A stretch of DNA of 64,000 nucleotides from Holophagaceae bacterium. GTDB taxonomy: Bacteria; Acidobacteriota; Holophagae; Holophagales; Holophagaceae. Made by a program: the position numbers and the translations under genes. The stretch is from contig JAJTBS010000001.1 of NCBI GenBank assembly GCA_021286765.1, positions 372,001 to 436,000 on the forward strand, read 5' to 3'. Positions 50,866 through 59,286 of the stretch are shown here, piece after piece (within the stretch, counting starts at the first letter, position 1; every line of letters starts with the position of its first letter). Below the pieces are notes generated by a model that was not told the DNA's origin, did not search any database, and saw only the letters and a list, made by a program, of their open reading frames with translations.

Positions 50866-52211
50866 CACTCTGGTCCCTCTTCCAGGCGGCCTCCCAGGTG
50901 GGCGGCGAGATCCTTGGCGACGGGTCCGTGGTGCCCACCTCGCTCTCCCTCGATACGCGCACCCTCCAGCCCGGGGCCTGTTTCGTGGCCCTGCGCGCCG
51001 AGCGGGATGGCCACGACTTTGCGGCCCAGGCGGTGGAGAAGGGCGCGGCCGCGCTCCTGGTCGATCATCCGCTCGCGGTCGGCGGCACTCAGCTGGTGGT
51101 GCCGGACACGCTGGCGGCCCTGCAGAAGTGGGGCCAGGCGCGCCTGGCGGCCGTGCGACCACGGCAGGTGTGCGGCATCACCGGCAGTGTGGGCAAGACC
51201 AGCACCAAGGAACTGCTCGCCGCGGCCATGGGGGCCTGGAAGACCCCAGGCAACCGCAACAACACCCTGGGCCTGCCCGAGGCCCTGGCCACGCTCCCCG
51301 AGGGCCTGGCATCGGCGGTGCTCGAAATGGGCATGAGCACGCCCGGTGAGATCCGGCGGCTCACGGAGCTGGCGCCGCTGGATGCGGGCCTCATCACCCT
51401 GGTGGGCACCGCCCACATCGAGAACTTCAGCAAGGGCCAGCAGGGCATTGCCGAGGCCAAGGGCGAGCTGGTGGCGGGCCTGAACCGTGGTGGGCTCTGG
51501 GTCCACCTGGCTTCGGATGCCTGGTGTCGCTGGATCGCCGCCCAGCCCTGGGCCCAGCACGCCCAGGCCCTGGCCGTGGGCGACACGGAGGCCTTCGGCT
51601 GGGAGGCCGTGGAAGCCCTCGGTGCCGCGGGCGGGGCCTTCCGGTTGCGCACGCCGGAGGGCAGCGTCCCCATCCGCCTGCAGCTGCCGGGCGAGCACCA
51701 GATCCGGAACGCGGCCCTGGCCGCCACCTTGGCGATCCGGCTCGGGCATGACCCCGAGCGCGTGGCCGAGGGGCTTGGCCAGGTCGTCCCGGAGCCCGGC
51801 CGGGGGCGCCTCCACGCCCTGCCGGGCGGGGGCTGTCTGCTGGATGAGACCTACAACGCCAGCTCCGATTCCATCCTGGCCTGCGCCCGCGCCCTGCTGC
51901 AGCTGCCGGGCGGAGAGGCCGTGGCGGTGCTGGGGTCCATGCGGGAACTGGGGCCCGAAGCCCCGAAGATCCACCAGGAGACCGGCCGGGCGCTCCGGGG
52001 CCTCGGCCTTGTGAGGCTCTGGGCCTACGGAGACCATGCGGCCGACTATGCCGCAGGATTCGGTCCCGGAGCCCAGGCCTTCCCGGATTTCGAATCCCTG
52101 CGCGATGCGGCGGCGGGACTCTCCGCAATTCCGCCGGGAGCCCGTATCCTGGTGAAGGGCAGCCGGTTCTGGCGCGCGGAACGCGCCGTGGACTGGCTCC
52201 TCGCCCACTGA
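50862..52211 (+). CDS. murF: UDP-MurNAc-tripeptide:D-Ala-D-Ala ligase
   Basis: This 449-residue Mur ligase adds D-Ala-D-Ala to the muropeptide precursor. SLDTRTLQPGACFVAL is the N-terminal UDP-binding segment, GITGSVGKTSTKELLAA the P-loop, and NRNNTLGLPEAL and LEMGMSTPGEIRRL are MurF-typical. DETYNASSDSILACARAL and VKGSRFWRAERAV are in the C-terminal domain. The ATG overlaps the tsaC stop by four bases. mraY follows 21 bases later. Confidence 0.96.
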   Translation: MTLWSLFQAASQVGGEILGDGSVVPTSLSLDTRTLQPGACFVALRAERDGHDFAAQAVEKGAAALLVDHPLAVGGTQLVVPDTLAALQKWGQARLAAVRPRQVCGITGSVGKTSTKELLAAAMGAWKTPGNRNNTLGLPEALATLPEGLASAVLEMGMSTPGEIRRLTELAPLDAGLITLVGTAHIENFSKGQQGIAEAKGELVAGLNRGGLWVHLASDAWCRWIAAQPWAQHAQALAVGDTEAFGWEAVEALGAAGGAFRLRTPEGSVPIRLQLPGEHQIRNAALAATLAIRLGHDPERVAEGLGQVVPEPGRGRLHALPGGGCLLDETYNASSDSILACARALLQLPGGEAVAVLGSMRELGPEAPKIHQETGRALRGLGLVRLWAYGDHAADYAAGFGPGAQAFPDFESLRDAAAGLSAIPPGARILVKGSRFWRAERAVDWLLAH

Positions 52212-52232
52212 CCCGCTGCCTCCGGATCCTCC

Positions 52233-53321
52233 ATGCTGCCTTGGCTCCTTTTTCCCTTCCGCGATGTGGTTCCGGGCTTCTCGGTCTTCCGCTACGTCAC
52301 CTTCCGCACGGCCATGGCCGCGGCCACGGCCATGGTGCTGAGCCTGCTGCTGGGGCCCTGGGTCATCCGCACGCTGACGGCCCTCAAGATGGGCCAGCAT
52401 ATCCGCGACGTGGGCCCCGAAAACCACCAGAAGAAGGCCGGGACGCCCACCATGGGGGGCATCCTCATCCTGCTGGTGATCACGGTCTCGACCCTGCTCT
52501 GGTGCGACCTCAAGAGCGGCGCCATCTGGGTGGTGCTGATCGCCCTGCTGGGCTTCGGCATCGTGGGCGCTTTCGATGACGCGCAGAAGCTCCTCAAGAA
52601 GCAGAACCTGGGCCTCACCAGCTGGCAGAAGATGGCGCTGCTCACGGCCATCTCGCTGCTGGTGGCCTGGCTCATCCTGCACTTCGGCCTGCGCGGCGCG
52701 GCCACCAGCAAGCTCTCGGTGCCCTTCTTCAAGAACTTCAAGCCGGACGTGGGCATGTTCCTCATCCCCTGGATCTGGCTGGTGATGGTGGGCACCAGCA
52801 ATGCGGTGAACCTCACGGACGGCCTGGACGGCCTCGCCATCGGCGGCACCCTCATCGTCTCCATCACCTACGCCATCCTGGCCTATGTGGTGGGGCATGC
52901 GAAGATCGCAGGCTACCTGGTGGTGCCCCACGTCCCCGGCGGCGCGGAGCTCTCGGTGTTCATGGGCGCCATGGCGGGGGCCTGCCTGGGCTTCCTCTGG
53001 TTCAATGCCCATCCGGCCGAGGTGTTCATGGGCGACACGGGGTCCCTGGGCCTGGGTGGGGCGCTGGGCACGGTGGCTGTGGTGATCAAGCAGGAGGTGC
53101 TGCTGGTCATCGCGGGCGGGCTGTTCGTGCTGGAGGCCGTCAGCGTGATTCTGCAGGTGGGCAGCTTCAAGCTGCGGGGCGGGAAGCGCATCTTCCGCAT
53201 GGCCCCCTTCCACCACCACCTCGAACTGGGTGGGCTACAAGAAACGAAAGTCGTGATCCGCCTGTGGATCACCGCGATCGTGTGCTCCATCCTGGCGCTC
53301 AGCTCTCTGAAGCTGCGATAG
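52233..53321 (+). CDS. mraY: Phospho-N-acetylmuramoyl-pentapeptide transferase
   Basis: This 362-residue integral membrane enzyme makes lipid I. Ten membrane helices can be traced. The Mg-binding Asp motifs are GAFDDAQKLLKK and NLTDGLDGLAIG, and the uridine site has VFMGDTGSLGLGG and FRMAPFHHHLELGG, where the HHH motif is a MraY hallmark. Length equals E. coli MraY (360). Its last 23 bases overlap the 3' end of the EAL gene on the opposite strand. Confidence 0.97.
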   Translation: MLPWLLFPFRDVVPGFSVFRYVTFRTAMAAATAMVLSLLLGPWVIRTLTALKMGQHIRDVGPENHQKKAGTPTMGGILILLVITVSTLLWCDLKSGAIWVVLIALLGFGIVGAFDDAQKLLKKQNLGLTSWQKMALLTAISLLVAWLILHFGLRGAATSKLSVPFFKNFKPDVGMFLIPWIWLVMVGTSNAVNLTDGLDGLAIGGTLIVSITYAILAYVVGHAKIAGYLVVPHVPGGAELSVFMGAMAGACLGFLWFNAHPAEVFMGDTGSLGLGGALGTVAVVIKQEVLLVIAGGLFVLEAVSVILQVGSFKLRGGKRIFRMAPFHHHLELGGLQETKVVIRLWITAIVCSILALSSLKLR

Positions 53322-54066
53322 CTCCGATGATCGGCCGGGGGCGCGTCGGCCAGGGCTGGCCCAGGATGTAGCCCTGGCCCCATGGTACGTCGGCATCCAT
53401 GACGGCCTGCAGCTCCTCCAGCGTTTCGATGCCCTCGGCGATGAAGCCGATGCGCATGCGCTGGGCGAAGTGGGAGAGCGCGTTCAGCAGGGCGGCCTGG
53501 TACGGGCGGCGGTGCACCTGCTCCACGAGGCTGCGGTCCGCCTTGATGAAATCCGGAGCCAGCCGCGCCATGTGGGTGAGGCTGGCCACGCCAGCGCCCA
53601 GGTCGTCCACCGCCACCCGCAGCCCGAGGCCGCGCAGCCGGTTGGCGTAGCCCTGCAGGATCTGGAGGTCATGCACGCCCTGGGATTCCGTGAATTCCAT
53701 CACCACGCATCCGGGATCGAAGGGGAGGGCCTCCATCCAGCGCGGCAGGCAGTCCCAGAAGCCCGGGGCCTCGAGGCTGACGGGCTCCAGGTTCACGAAG
53801 TGCAGGTAGCTGTCGTGGCCGGTGCGGGCCAGGGTCTGGAAGGTGGACTCAAGGAAGCGCAGATCGAGGGCGAGGCGGTCCTCCAGGCACAGCGAGGGGT
53901 CCTGCAGGAGGGGGCCCACCGGATGGGCGACGCCCGCCTCATCGAGGTGCCGGGCCAGGTATTCATGGGCCATCAGGCGGTTGTCATTGAGGCGGTACAT
54001 GGGCTGCACGTGCGGCACGATGACGCCTTCGCCCCGCAGCATGCTCTCCAGGATGCCCTTCGGCAT
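53299..54066 (-). CDS. EAL-domain protein (c-di-GMP phosphodiesterase-like)
   Basis: This 255-residue protein is a single EAL domain, which degrades cyclic di-GMP. The signature EAL reads EYL (AHEYLARH), with Glu retained. Other key residues are present: Asn in HFVNLEPVSL, Glu in VVMEFTES, the DD pair in VAVDDLGAGVASL, Lys in DFIKADRSLV, Glu in GFIAEGIETLEEL, and Gln in GQGYILGQPW, so activity is plausible. There is no sensor domain. The ATG at 54066 has GGAGG ten bases upstream. It is on the opposite strand inside the division/wall cluster, between mraY and murD. Confidence 0.88.
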   Translation of the reverse strand: MPKGILESMLRGEGVIVPHVQPMYRLNDNRLMAHEYLARHLDEAGVAHPVGPLLQDPSLCLEDRLALDLRFLESTFQTLARTGHDSYLHFVNLEPVSLEAPGFWDCLPRWMEALPFDPGCVVMEFTESQGVHDLQILQGYANRLRGLGLRVAVDDLGAGVASLTHMARLAPDFIKADRSLVEQVHRRPYQAALLNALSHFAQRMRIGFIAEGIETLEELQAVMDADVPWGQGYILGQPWPTRPRPIIGAIAASES

Positions 54067-54186
54067 GTTCACTTCGCCTCCGACCCAGCGTCCTGGCTTC
54101 AGTGTAGCGTGGGCAGTGGGTGATGTCCCAGCCGGTCGGCCATTCCAATCATGCGGACAGGCTCCTAGTCTGGAGGGGGAGGCGGC

Positions 54187-55515
54187 ATGCGCACCGTGGT
54201 CATGGGAGCAGGACGGTCGGGGCTGGCGGCGGCGCGCTTTCTCGCGGCGCAGGGTCGCTCCGTGGTCCTGACGGACAGCCGGCCCGAGCCCAGTTCCGCC
54301 CTGGAGCTGGACCTGGCCCGCGCGGGCATTCCCGGCATCTGGGGAGACCATCCGCTGGCGCTCCTGGAGGGCTGTGGGGAGCTTGTCATCAGCCCCGGCA
54401 TCCCCCGCACCGCGCCCTTCGTGGCCGAGGCCCTGGGCCGGGGCATCGCGGTGATCGGCGAGGTGGAACTGGCCCATCGCCTGATCCGCGAGCGCGCTGA
54501 CGGCAGCAAGGTGCTCGCGGTGACCGGCACCAACGGCAAGAGCACCACCACGGACCTCACCGCCCACCTGCTGCGGGCTTCGGGCCTCCCCGCCATCGCC
54601 TGCGGCAACCTGGGCACGCCCGTGATCGAAGCCGTCGAGTCGGCGGAGCCGGGCTCGGTGCTCGTGGTCGAGTTGAGCAGCTACCAGCTCGAATCGACCT
54701 TGGCCTTCCATGCCGAAGCCGCGGCCTTCCTCAACCTCACGCCCGATCACCTCGCCCGGCATGGCGACATGGAGACCTACCGCCGCACCAAGCTGCGGAT
54801 CTTCGAGGGGCAGGCCACCGAGGATCTGCGCGTGGTGCCCGCGGCCCACCCGGAGTGGTGGCAGGATGCTCCGGGAGCGGGCCGGACGGCGCGGTTCGGC
54901 TGGTCCGAGTGCGAGGCTTGGTGCGATGGTTCCGGCGCCATGACCCTGCGGGGCGAGTCCCTGCTGCATCGCTCGGATCTGCGGATCCCCGGTGAGCACA
55001 ACGTGGAGAACGCCCTGGCCGCCTGCCTCCTGGCCGCCCATGGCGGGGCCTCCCTTGCGGCCCTGCGCGAGGGCCTGCGGACCTATCCCGGCCTTGCGCA
55101 CCGCATCGCATTCTGCGGCGAGAAAGGCGGCGTGAAGGCCTACAACGACTCCAAGGGCACCAACGTGGATGCCACGCTGACGGCCATCCGCGCCCTCTCC
55201 GGACCCCTGGTCCTGCTGCTCGGAGGCACCGACAAGGGCGCCAGCTACGAGCCGCTGCGTGAGGCCCTCGCGGGCAAGCTGCGACGCTTGGTCCTCCTGG
55301 GCGAGGCCATCCCCCAGCTCCGCCGGGACCTCGGCGACCTGCCGCATGAGGTGGTCCCCGCCTTTGATGAAGCGGTGGCCGCAGCGCTATCCCTGGCCCG
55401 GCCAGGCGACCAGGTTCTGCTCAGTCCCGCCTGCGCGAGCTTCGACCAGTTCGACAATTTTGAGCAGCGGGGGGATCGCTTCGAGTCTCTGGTGCAGACC
55501 TGGAGCCGGTCATGA
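54187..55515 (+). CDS. murD: UDP-N-acetylmuramoylalanine-D-glutamate ligase
   Basis: This 442-residue Mur ligase adds D-Glu. It begins with MRTVVMGAGRSGLAAARFLA (UDP-binding Rossmann). VTGTNGKSTTTDLTAHLLR is the P-loop, and VELSSYQLES and NLTPDHLARHGDMETY follow. YNDSKGTNVDATLTAI and GGTDKGASYEPL belong to the C-terminal domain, with SPACASFDQFDNFEQRGDRF near the end. The next gene overlaps by four bases (ATGA). The 120-base gap before it has no clear promoter. The cluster stops here: ftsW, murG, murC, ftsQ, ftsA and ftsZ do not follow. Confidence 0.96.
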   Translation: MRTVVMGAGRSGLAAARFLAAQGRSVVLTDSRPEPSSALELDLARAGIPGIWGDHPLALLEGCGELVISPGIPRTAPFVAEALGRGIAVIGEVELAHRLIRERADGSKVLAVTGTNGKSTTTDLTAHLLRASGLPAIACGNLGTPVIEAVESAEPGSVLVVELSSYQLESTLAFHAEAAAFLNLTPDHLARHGDMETYRRTKLRIFEGQATEDLRVVPAAHPEWWQDAPGAGRTARFGWSECEAWCDGSGAMTLRGESLLHRSDLRIPGEHNVENALAACLLAAHGGASLAALREGLRTYPGLAHRIAFCGEKGGVKAYNDSKGTNVDATLTAIRALSGPLVLLLGGTDKGASYEPLREALAGKLRRLVLLGEAIPQLRRDLGDLPHEVVPAFDEAVAAALSLARPGDQVLLSPACASFDQFDNFEQRGDRFESLVQTWSRS

Positions 55516-56924
55516 GCGAGGCCCTGATCCGCAACCTGCGGAACCTGCTGGGCGCCGACGCGGTGCTGACGGAGCCGGAGGACCTGGTCCGCTACGAGGA
55601 GGGCTGGCGTTACGGCAAAGGCAAGGCGCTGTTCGCTGTCCGCCCCGGCAGCACCGCCCAGGTGGCGGAGGCGCTGAAGGCCTGCCACGCGGCCGGGGTC
55701 CGCGTCATTCCGCAGGGGGCCAACACCGGCCTGGTGGGTGCCTCCACCCCGGACGCCAGTGGCCGCATGGCTGTCCTGAGCCTGGAGCGCCTGAACCGGC
55801 GGCTGGAGATCGATACCGTCAACCGCACGGCCCGGGTCGATGGTGGCGTGTTGCTGAGCACCCTGAACGGGGCGCTCCTCGACCATGGCCTCATGTTTCC
55901 CATCGATCTCGGCGCGGATCCCTCCATCGGAGGCATGATCGCCACCAACACCGGCGGCACGCGGCTGCTGCGCTACGGCGATGTGCGCCACAACCTCCTG
56001 GGCCTGGAGGTGGTGCTGGCCGACGGCACTGTGGTCGAGGCCATGAACCAGCTGCGGAAGAACAACACAGGCCTGGATGCGAAGCAGCTGTTCGTGGGCA
56101 CCAGCGGCGTGTTCGGCGTCATCACGGGAGCGGTGCTCCAGGTGGTGCCGGTGCCCGGCCAGCAGGCCACGGCCCTGGTGGGCTGCGCCTCCGGCGAGGC
56201 GGCGCTGCTCCTGCTGAGGTCGCTGGAGCGGGATCTGGCTGATGTCTTCACGGCTTTCGAAGTGATCAGTGCCGAGGCCCTGGTTCCGGTCTTTGTCCAC
56301 CATCCGGCGGTGAGGAATCCTTATGGTTCCTCCCAACCCCCCGCCTACACGGCCCTGGTGGAGCTGGCCTCCACCTTGCCTTCAGCCGCCCTGGACCTGC
56401 CTGGCCTGCTGGAGGAACGGCTGGGCGCCTTCCTCGAGACCGAGGCGGGAGAAGGGATCACAGACATCTTCATGGGCCGGGCGGAGGACCTCTGGGCCAT
56501 CCGGCATCACGTGAGCGAGAGCCTGCGCCAGGAAGGCAAGGTGCTGGCCTTCGACATCAGCGTGCCCCGCAGCCGCATGGCCGCCTTCACGGAAGCTGCC
56601 CGCACCCTCCTCCAGGCCGACTATCCCTTCGTGCGATGCTGCGATTTCGGACACTGGGGCGACGGGGGGACCCACCTGAACCTGGTCTGGAACGAGGCCG
56701 CCTCACCCCGGCCCACCCCTGATCTGGTGCCCGAGCTGCAGTCCAGAATCTACGACCTGGCTGTGAAGGGCTTCGAGGGGAGCTACAGCGCCGAGCACGG
56801 CGTGGGGCCCCACAATCAGCGGTTCTACGAGGCCTATACCCCCGCCGTCATCCGCGCCCTCAGTGGGAAGCTGAAGGCCCACCTGGATGCGGAGGGCATC
56901 CTGGGAACCACCAAGCTTGATTGA
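55512..56924 (+). CDS. FAD-linked oxidase, GlcD/D-2-hydroxyglutarate dehydrogenase type
   Basis: This 470-residue flavoprotein oxidises a 2-hydroxyacid such as D-lactate, glycolate or D-2-hydroxyglutarate. The PCMH-type FAD-binding domain covers residues 35-215 (VIPQGANTGLVGASTP, DLGADPSIGGMIATNTGG). The C-terminal FAD-oxidase domain has CCDFGHWGDGGTHLNLVW with the metal-site His and GSYSAEHGVGPHNQRFY near the end. It overlaps murD by four bases, so it is co-translated with a wall gene, although no metabolic link is evident. The specific substrate is not readable from the sequence. Confidence 0.87.
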   Translation: MSEALIRNLRNLLGADAVLTEPEDLVRYEEGWRYGKGKALFAVRPGSTAQVAEALKACHAAGVRVIPQGANTGLVGASTPDASGRMAVLSLERLNRRLEIDTVNRTARVDGGVLLSTLNGALLDHGLMFPIDLGADPSIGGMIATNTGGTRLLRYGDVRHNLLGLEVVLADGTVVEAMNQLRKNNTGLDAKQLFVGTSGVFGVITGAVLQVVPVPGQQATALVGCASGEAALLLLRSLERDLADVFTAFEVISAEALVPVFVHHPAVRNPYGSSQPPAYTALVELASTLPSAALDLPGLLEERLGAFLETEAGEGITDIFMGRAEDLWAIRHHVSESLRQEGKVLAFDISVPRSRMAAFTEAARTLLQADYPFVRCCDFGHWGDGGTHLNLVWNEAASPRPTPDLVPELQSRIYDLAVKGFEGSYSAEHGVGPHNQRFYEAYTPAVIRALSGKLKAHLDAEGILGTTKLD

Positions 56925-56938
56925 GCGGAGGCATCACC

Positions 56939-57442
56939 ATGCGCGCCGTCCTCCTGCCCCTGGCCATCGTCGCCTCCCTGGGTGCCCAGTCTCCGGCGGC
57001 CCCGGATCCCTTTTCCGGCCTGCGCTTCCTGACCGGTGAGTGGGCCGGGGAGGGCGATGGCAAACCCGGCGCCTCCAGCGGCGGCGCCTTATTCCGTTTT
57101 GAGCTGGACGGCAAGGTTATGGTCCGTCGCAGCCTGGCCGACATCCCTGCGGTCAACGGACGTCCGGCCTCCCACCATGAGGACTTGATGACCGTGTTCG
57201 AGGAGAGCGGCCAGCTCAGGGCCCTGTACGTGGACAACGAGGGGCATGTCATCCGCTACCTGGTCTCGGTACGGCCGGATGGCGCCACCTTCACCAGCGA
57301 GCCCGCCCCAGGTCCGCGGTTCCGCCTGACCTATCTGAAGAAGCCCGACAGCCTTGTCACCCTGCGCTTCGAGATCGCCCCGCCTGGCAAGCCCGAGGCC
57401 TTCGCCACCTACATCGAAGCCACCACTCACAGGGTGAAGTGA
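56939..57442 (+). CDS. Exported DUF1579/nitrobindin-like beta-barrel protein
   Basis: This 167-residue protein has a signal peptide (MRAVLLPLAIVASLGAQS). The mature part starts PFSGLRFLTGEWAGEGDG, a pattern of the small beta-barrel families DUF1579 and nitrobindin-like, and continues in alternating strands (FRFELDGKVMVRRS, VIRYLVSVRPDGATF). A ligand or enzymatic role is unknown. The ATG at 56939 was chosen because GGAGG lies eight bases upstream and the signal peptide begins there. A bidirectional terminator lies 22 bases after the stop. Confidence 0.65.
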   Translation: MRAVLLPLAIVASLGAQSPAAPDPFSGLRFLTGEWAGEGDGKPGASSGGALFRFELDGKVMVRRSLADIPAVNGRPASHHEDLMTVFEESGQLRALYVDNEGHVIRYLVSVRPDGATFTSEPAPGPRFRLTYLKKPDSLVTLRFEIAPPGKPEAFATYIEATTHRVK

Positions 57443-57464
57443 CCTGGCTTGCGCCCTCCTTGAT

Positions 57465-57497
57465 GCAAAACGGGCTCCCCATGGGAGCCCATTTTGC
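57465..57497. terminator. Bidirectional intrinsic terminator between convergent genes
   Basis: GGGCTCCC (57472-57479) and GGGAGCCC (57483-57490) form a perfect 8-bp stem with a CAT loop. GCAAAA (57465-57470) lies on the left and TTTTGC (57492-57497) on the right, so either strand yields a hairpin followed by a T-run. It separates the convergent exported-protein and cytochrome c assembly genes. Confidence 0.88.
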
Positions 57498-57511
57498 AGA
57501 GCCGAAAACCA

Positions 57512-59284
57512 TCAGGCCTTGCGTTGCGATGGATCCACCCAGAACCGGGCGGGCGCGTAGCAGATGGCCATGAGGACCGCCTGGCTGATGCAGAAGGTCG
57601 TGAGCGCCACGAAGGCCTTGTCCATGAAGCCGTAGGAGTGCAGGCCCACGCCGAGCATGTTCACGCCGAACCAGGAGAGGGCCGTGATGATGTTGCCGAA
57701 GATGGCCATCACCATGGTGCCGCGCTCCCGCACGTAGCCGGCCATGCGGGCGTGGAGGATGATGGCGTTCCACAGCACGATCAGCAGCGCGCCGTTCTCC
57801 TTGGGATCCCAGCCCCAGAAACGGCCCCAGGACTGGTCCGCCCAGATGCCACCCAGCACGGTGCCCACGAAGCTGAAGAAGAGGGCGAAGCAGATGATGC
57901 CGTAGGCCATGTCGGCCAGGGCCTTGTCTGTCTCCACGTCCACCTTGGGGGCGATGTGCTTCTTGAGCGCGTAGGCGATCGCGATGGAGCCGGCGAGGAA
58001 GGTGCCGGCATAGCCGATGGTGATGGTCACGACATGGGTGGCCAGCCAGAAGTTGGAATCCAGCACGGCGCGCATCATCTCCATGGTGTCGCCCTCGGTG
58101 CCCAGGTTCTGGGCCACGATCAGGGACGCGAAACCCGCCGCGGCGGCCACGGCGGTGCCGAAGCCCTTGCGGTACATCCGCTCGACGATGAGACCGAGGA
58201 TCACCGCGCCCCAGCCCACGAACACGGCGGAGGAGTAGAGGTTGGTGACGGGGGGGCGGCCCTGCAGGATGATGCGGGCGGCCAGGCCGATGGTGTGGAC
58301 GATGGCCCCCGAGAAAAGCAGGGCGTAGGCCGTGGGGCGAAGGATCTCGGGTTTGTAGATCCAGGAGATGCACAGCGCCAGGAAGGCCACGAAGTAGATC
58401 GAGAGGCCGACGAAGAAGGGCTGGGCCCGGTTGAAGATCAGCTCGTTGGAGGCATGGCCGAGGGCGTCCGGCTTCAGCGTGGTGACCACGCCGTTCATCT
58501 CCGCCAGGGCGGCGTTGAAGCTGGCGGCGTCATTGGCCACGTAGGCGGCGTTCAGCTTGGCGAGGGGCACCAGGGCGGGATGCACGCTGCCCCCGGCATT
58601 CGCGGCGGTCAGGGCCTGGCCGACGCTCTGCCAGGCATCCGGGTTGGCCGCCGTGGTGGGGGGCAGCATGCGGAAGTGGGCCAGCTGGGTCAGGTCCTGG
58701 TGGCGCAAGGCGGCTTCGGGAGTGCCAAGGGACTGGAGTTCCCAGCCCAGGCCGGGGGAGCCGGCCAGCTGCAGGGTATTCCGGAGCTTGTAGTAGAGGT
58801 AGACGCGGTCGAAGAGGTTCACGATGGCACTCTGGAAGCGCGTGCGCTTCTGGGCGGAGATGGGCTGCGCGGAGGCCGCCTGCTTCTGGACCTCGTCGAG
58901 GTGCGAGGAGAGGTCGGCGAAGCTGAAGTAGTTGCGGTTCTTGGTCTGCTTGGCGCCGATGAGGCTGATCACTTCAGGATCGTCGATGACGAAGATGGGC
59001 TGCTGATCAGCCACCTGGGGCCGGAACAGCACGTCGAGGATCCACTCGTCCGGGCCCACCATGCGGCCGTCGTGGCGGAAGCCCTGGCGGCTGTGGATGG
59101 CCAGCAGGGAGTTGCGGGCCAGGGAATCCAGGGGCTTGACGCGGCCCCCTTCGAGGATCGGCAGCGTGCCGAAGCCGCTGACGTCGAAGCCGCGGGCCTT
59201 GCCGCCGGGCAGGGCGACAATAAGTGCAACCAGCAGGGCCAGGACGCCGGCGCCCCAGGCGAGGTATTTCTGAACGAAAGCCAT
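57512..59284 (-). CDS. ccsA: Cytochrome c assembly protein, CcsA/ResC type
   Basis: This 590-residue integral membrane protein transports and attaches heme to apocytochromes c in the System II pathway. A first membrane helix (AWGAGVLALLVALIVAL) leads to a soluble N-terminal part to about residue 270, which is longer than in short CcsA proteins. The C-terminal half has at least eight helices with the tryptophan-rich signature WGRFWGWDPKENGAL and flanking His residues (HTIGLAARI, THVVTITIGYAG). The ATG at 59284 follows the ResB gene by two bases. Confidence 0.88.
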   Translation of the reverse strand: MAFVQKYLAWGAGVLALLVALIVALPGGKARGFDVSGFGTLPILEGGRVKPLDSLARNSLLAIHSRQGFRHDGRMVGPDEWILDVLFRPQVADQQPIFVIDDPEVISLIGAKQTKNRNYFSFADLSSHLDEVQKQAASAQPISAQKRTRFQSAIVNLFDRVYLYYKLRNTLQLAGSPGLGWELQSLGTPEAALRHQDLTQLAHFRMLPPTTAANPDAWQSVGQALTAANAGGSVHPALVPLAKLNAAYVANDAASFNAALAEMNGVVTTLKPDALGHASNELIFNRAQPFFVGLSIYFVAFLALCISWIYKPEILRPTAYALLFSGAIVHTIGLAARIILQGRPPVTNLYSSAVFVGWGAVILGLIVERMYRKGFGTAVAAAAGFASLIVAQNLGTEGDTMEMMRAVLDSNFWLATHVVTITIGYAGTFLAGSIAIAYALKKHIAPKVDVETDKALADMAYGIICFALFFSFVGTVLGGIWADQSWGRFWGWDPKENGALLIVLWNAIILHARMAGYVRERGTMVMAIFGNIITALSWFGVNMLGVGLHSYGFMDKAFVALTTFCISQAVLMAICYAPARFWVDPSQRKA

Positions 59285-59286
59285 GA

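Noticed and set aside
50646..53219. 857-residue open frame antisense to murF and mraY
   Set aside because: Both plus-strand genes are beyond doubt. The antisense product is His/Gln/Gly-rich and has no ribosome binding site or motif.
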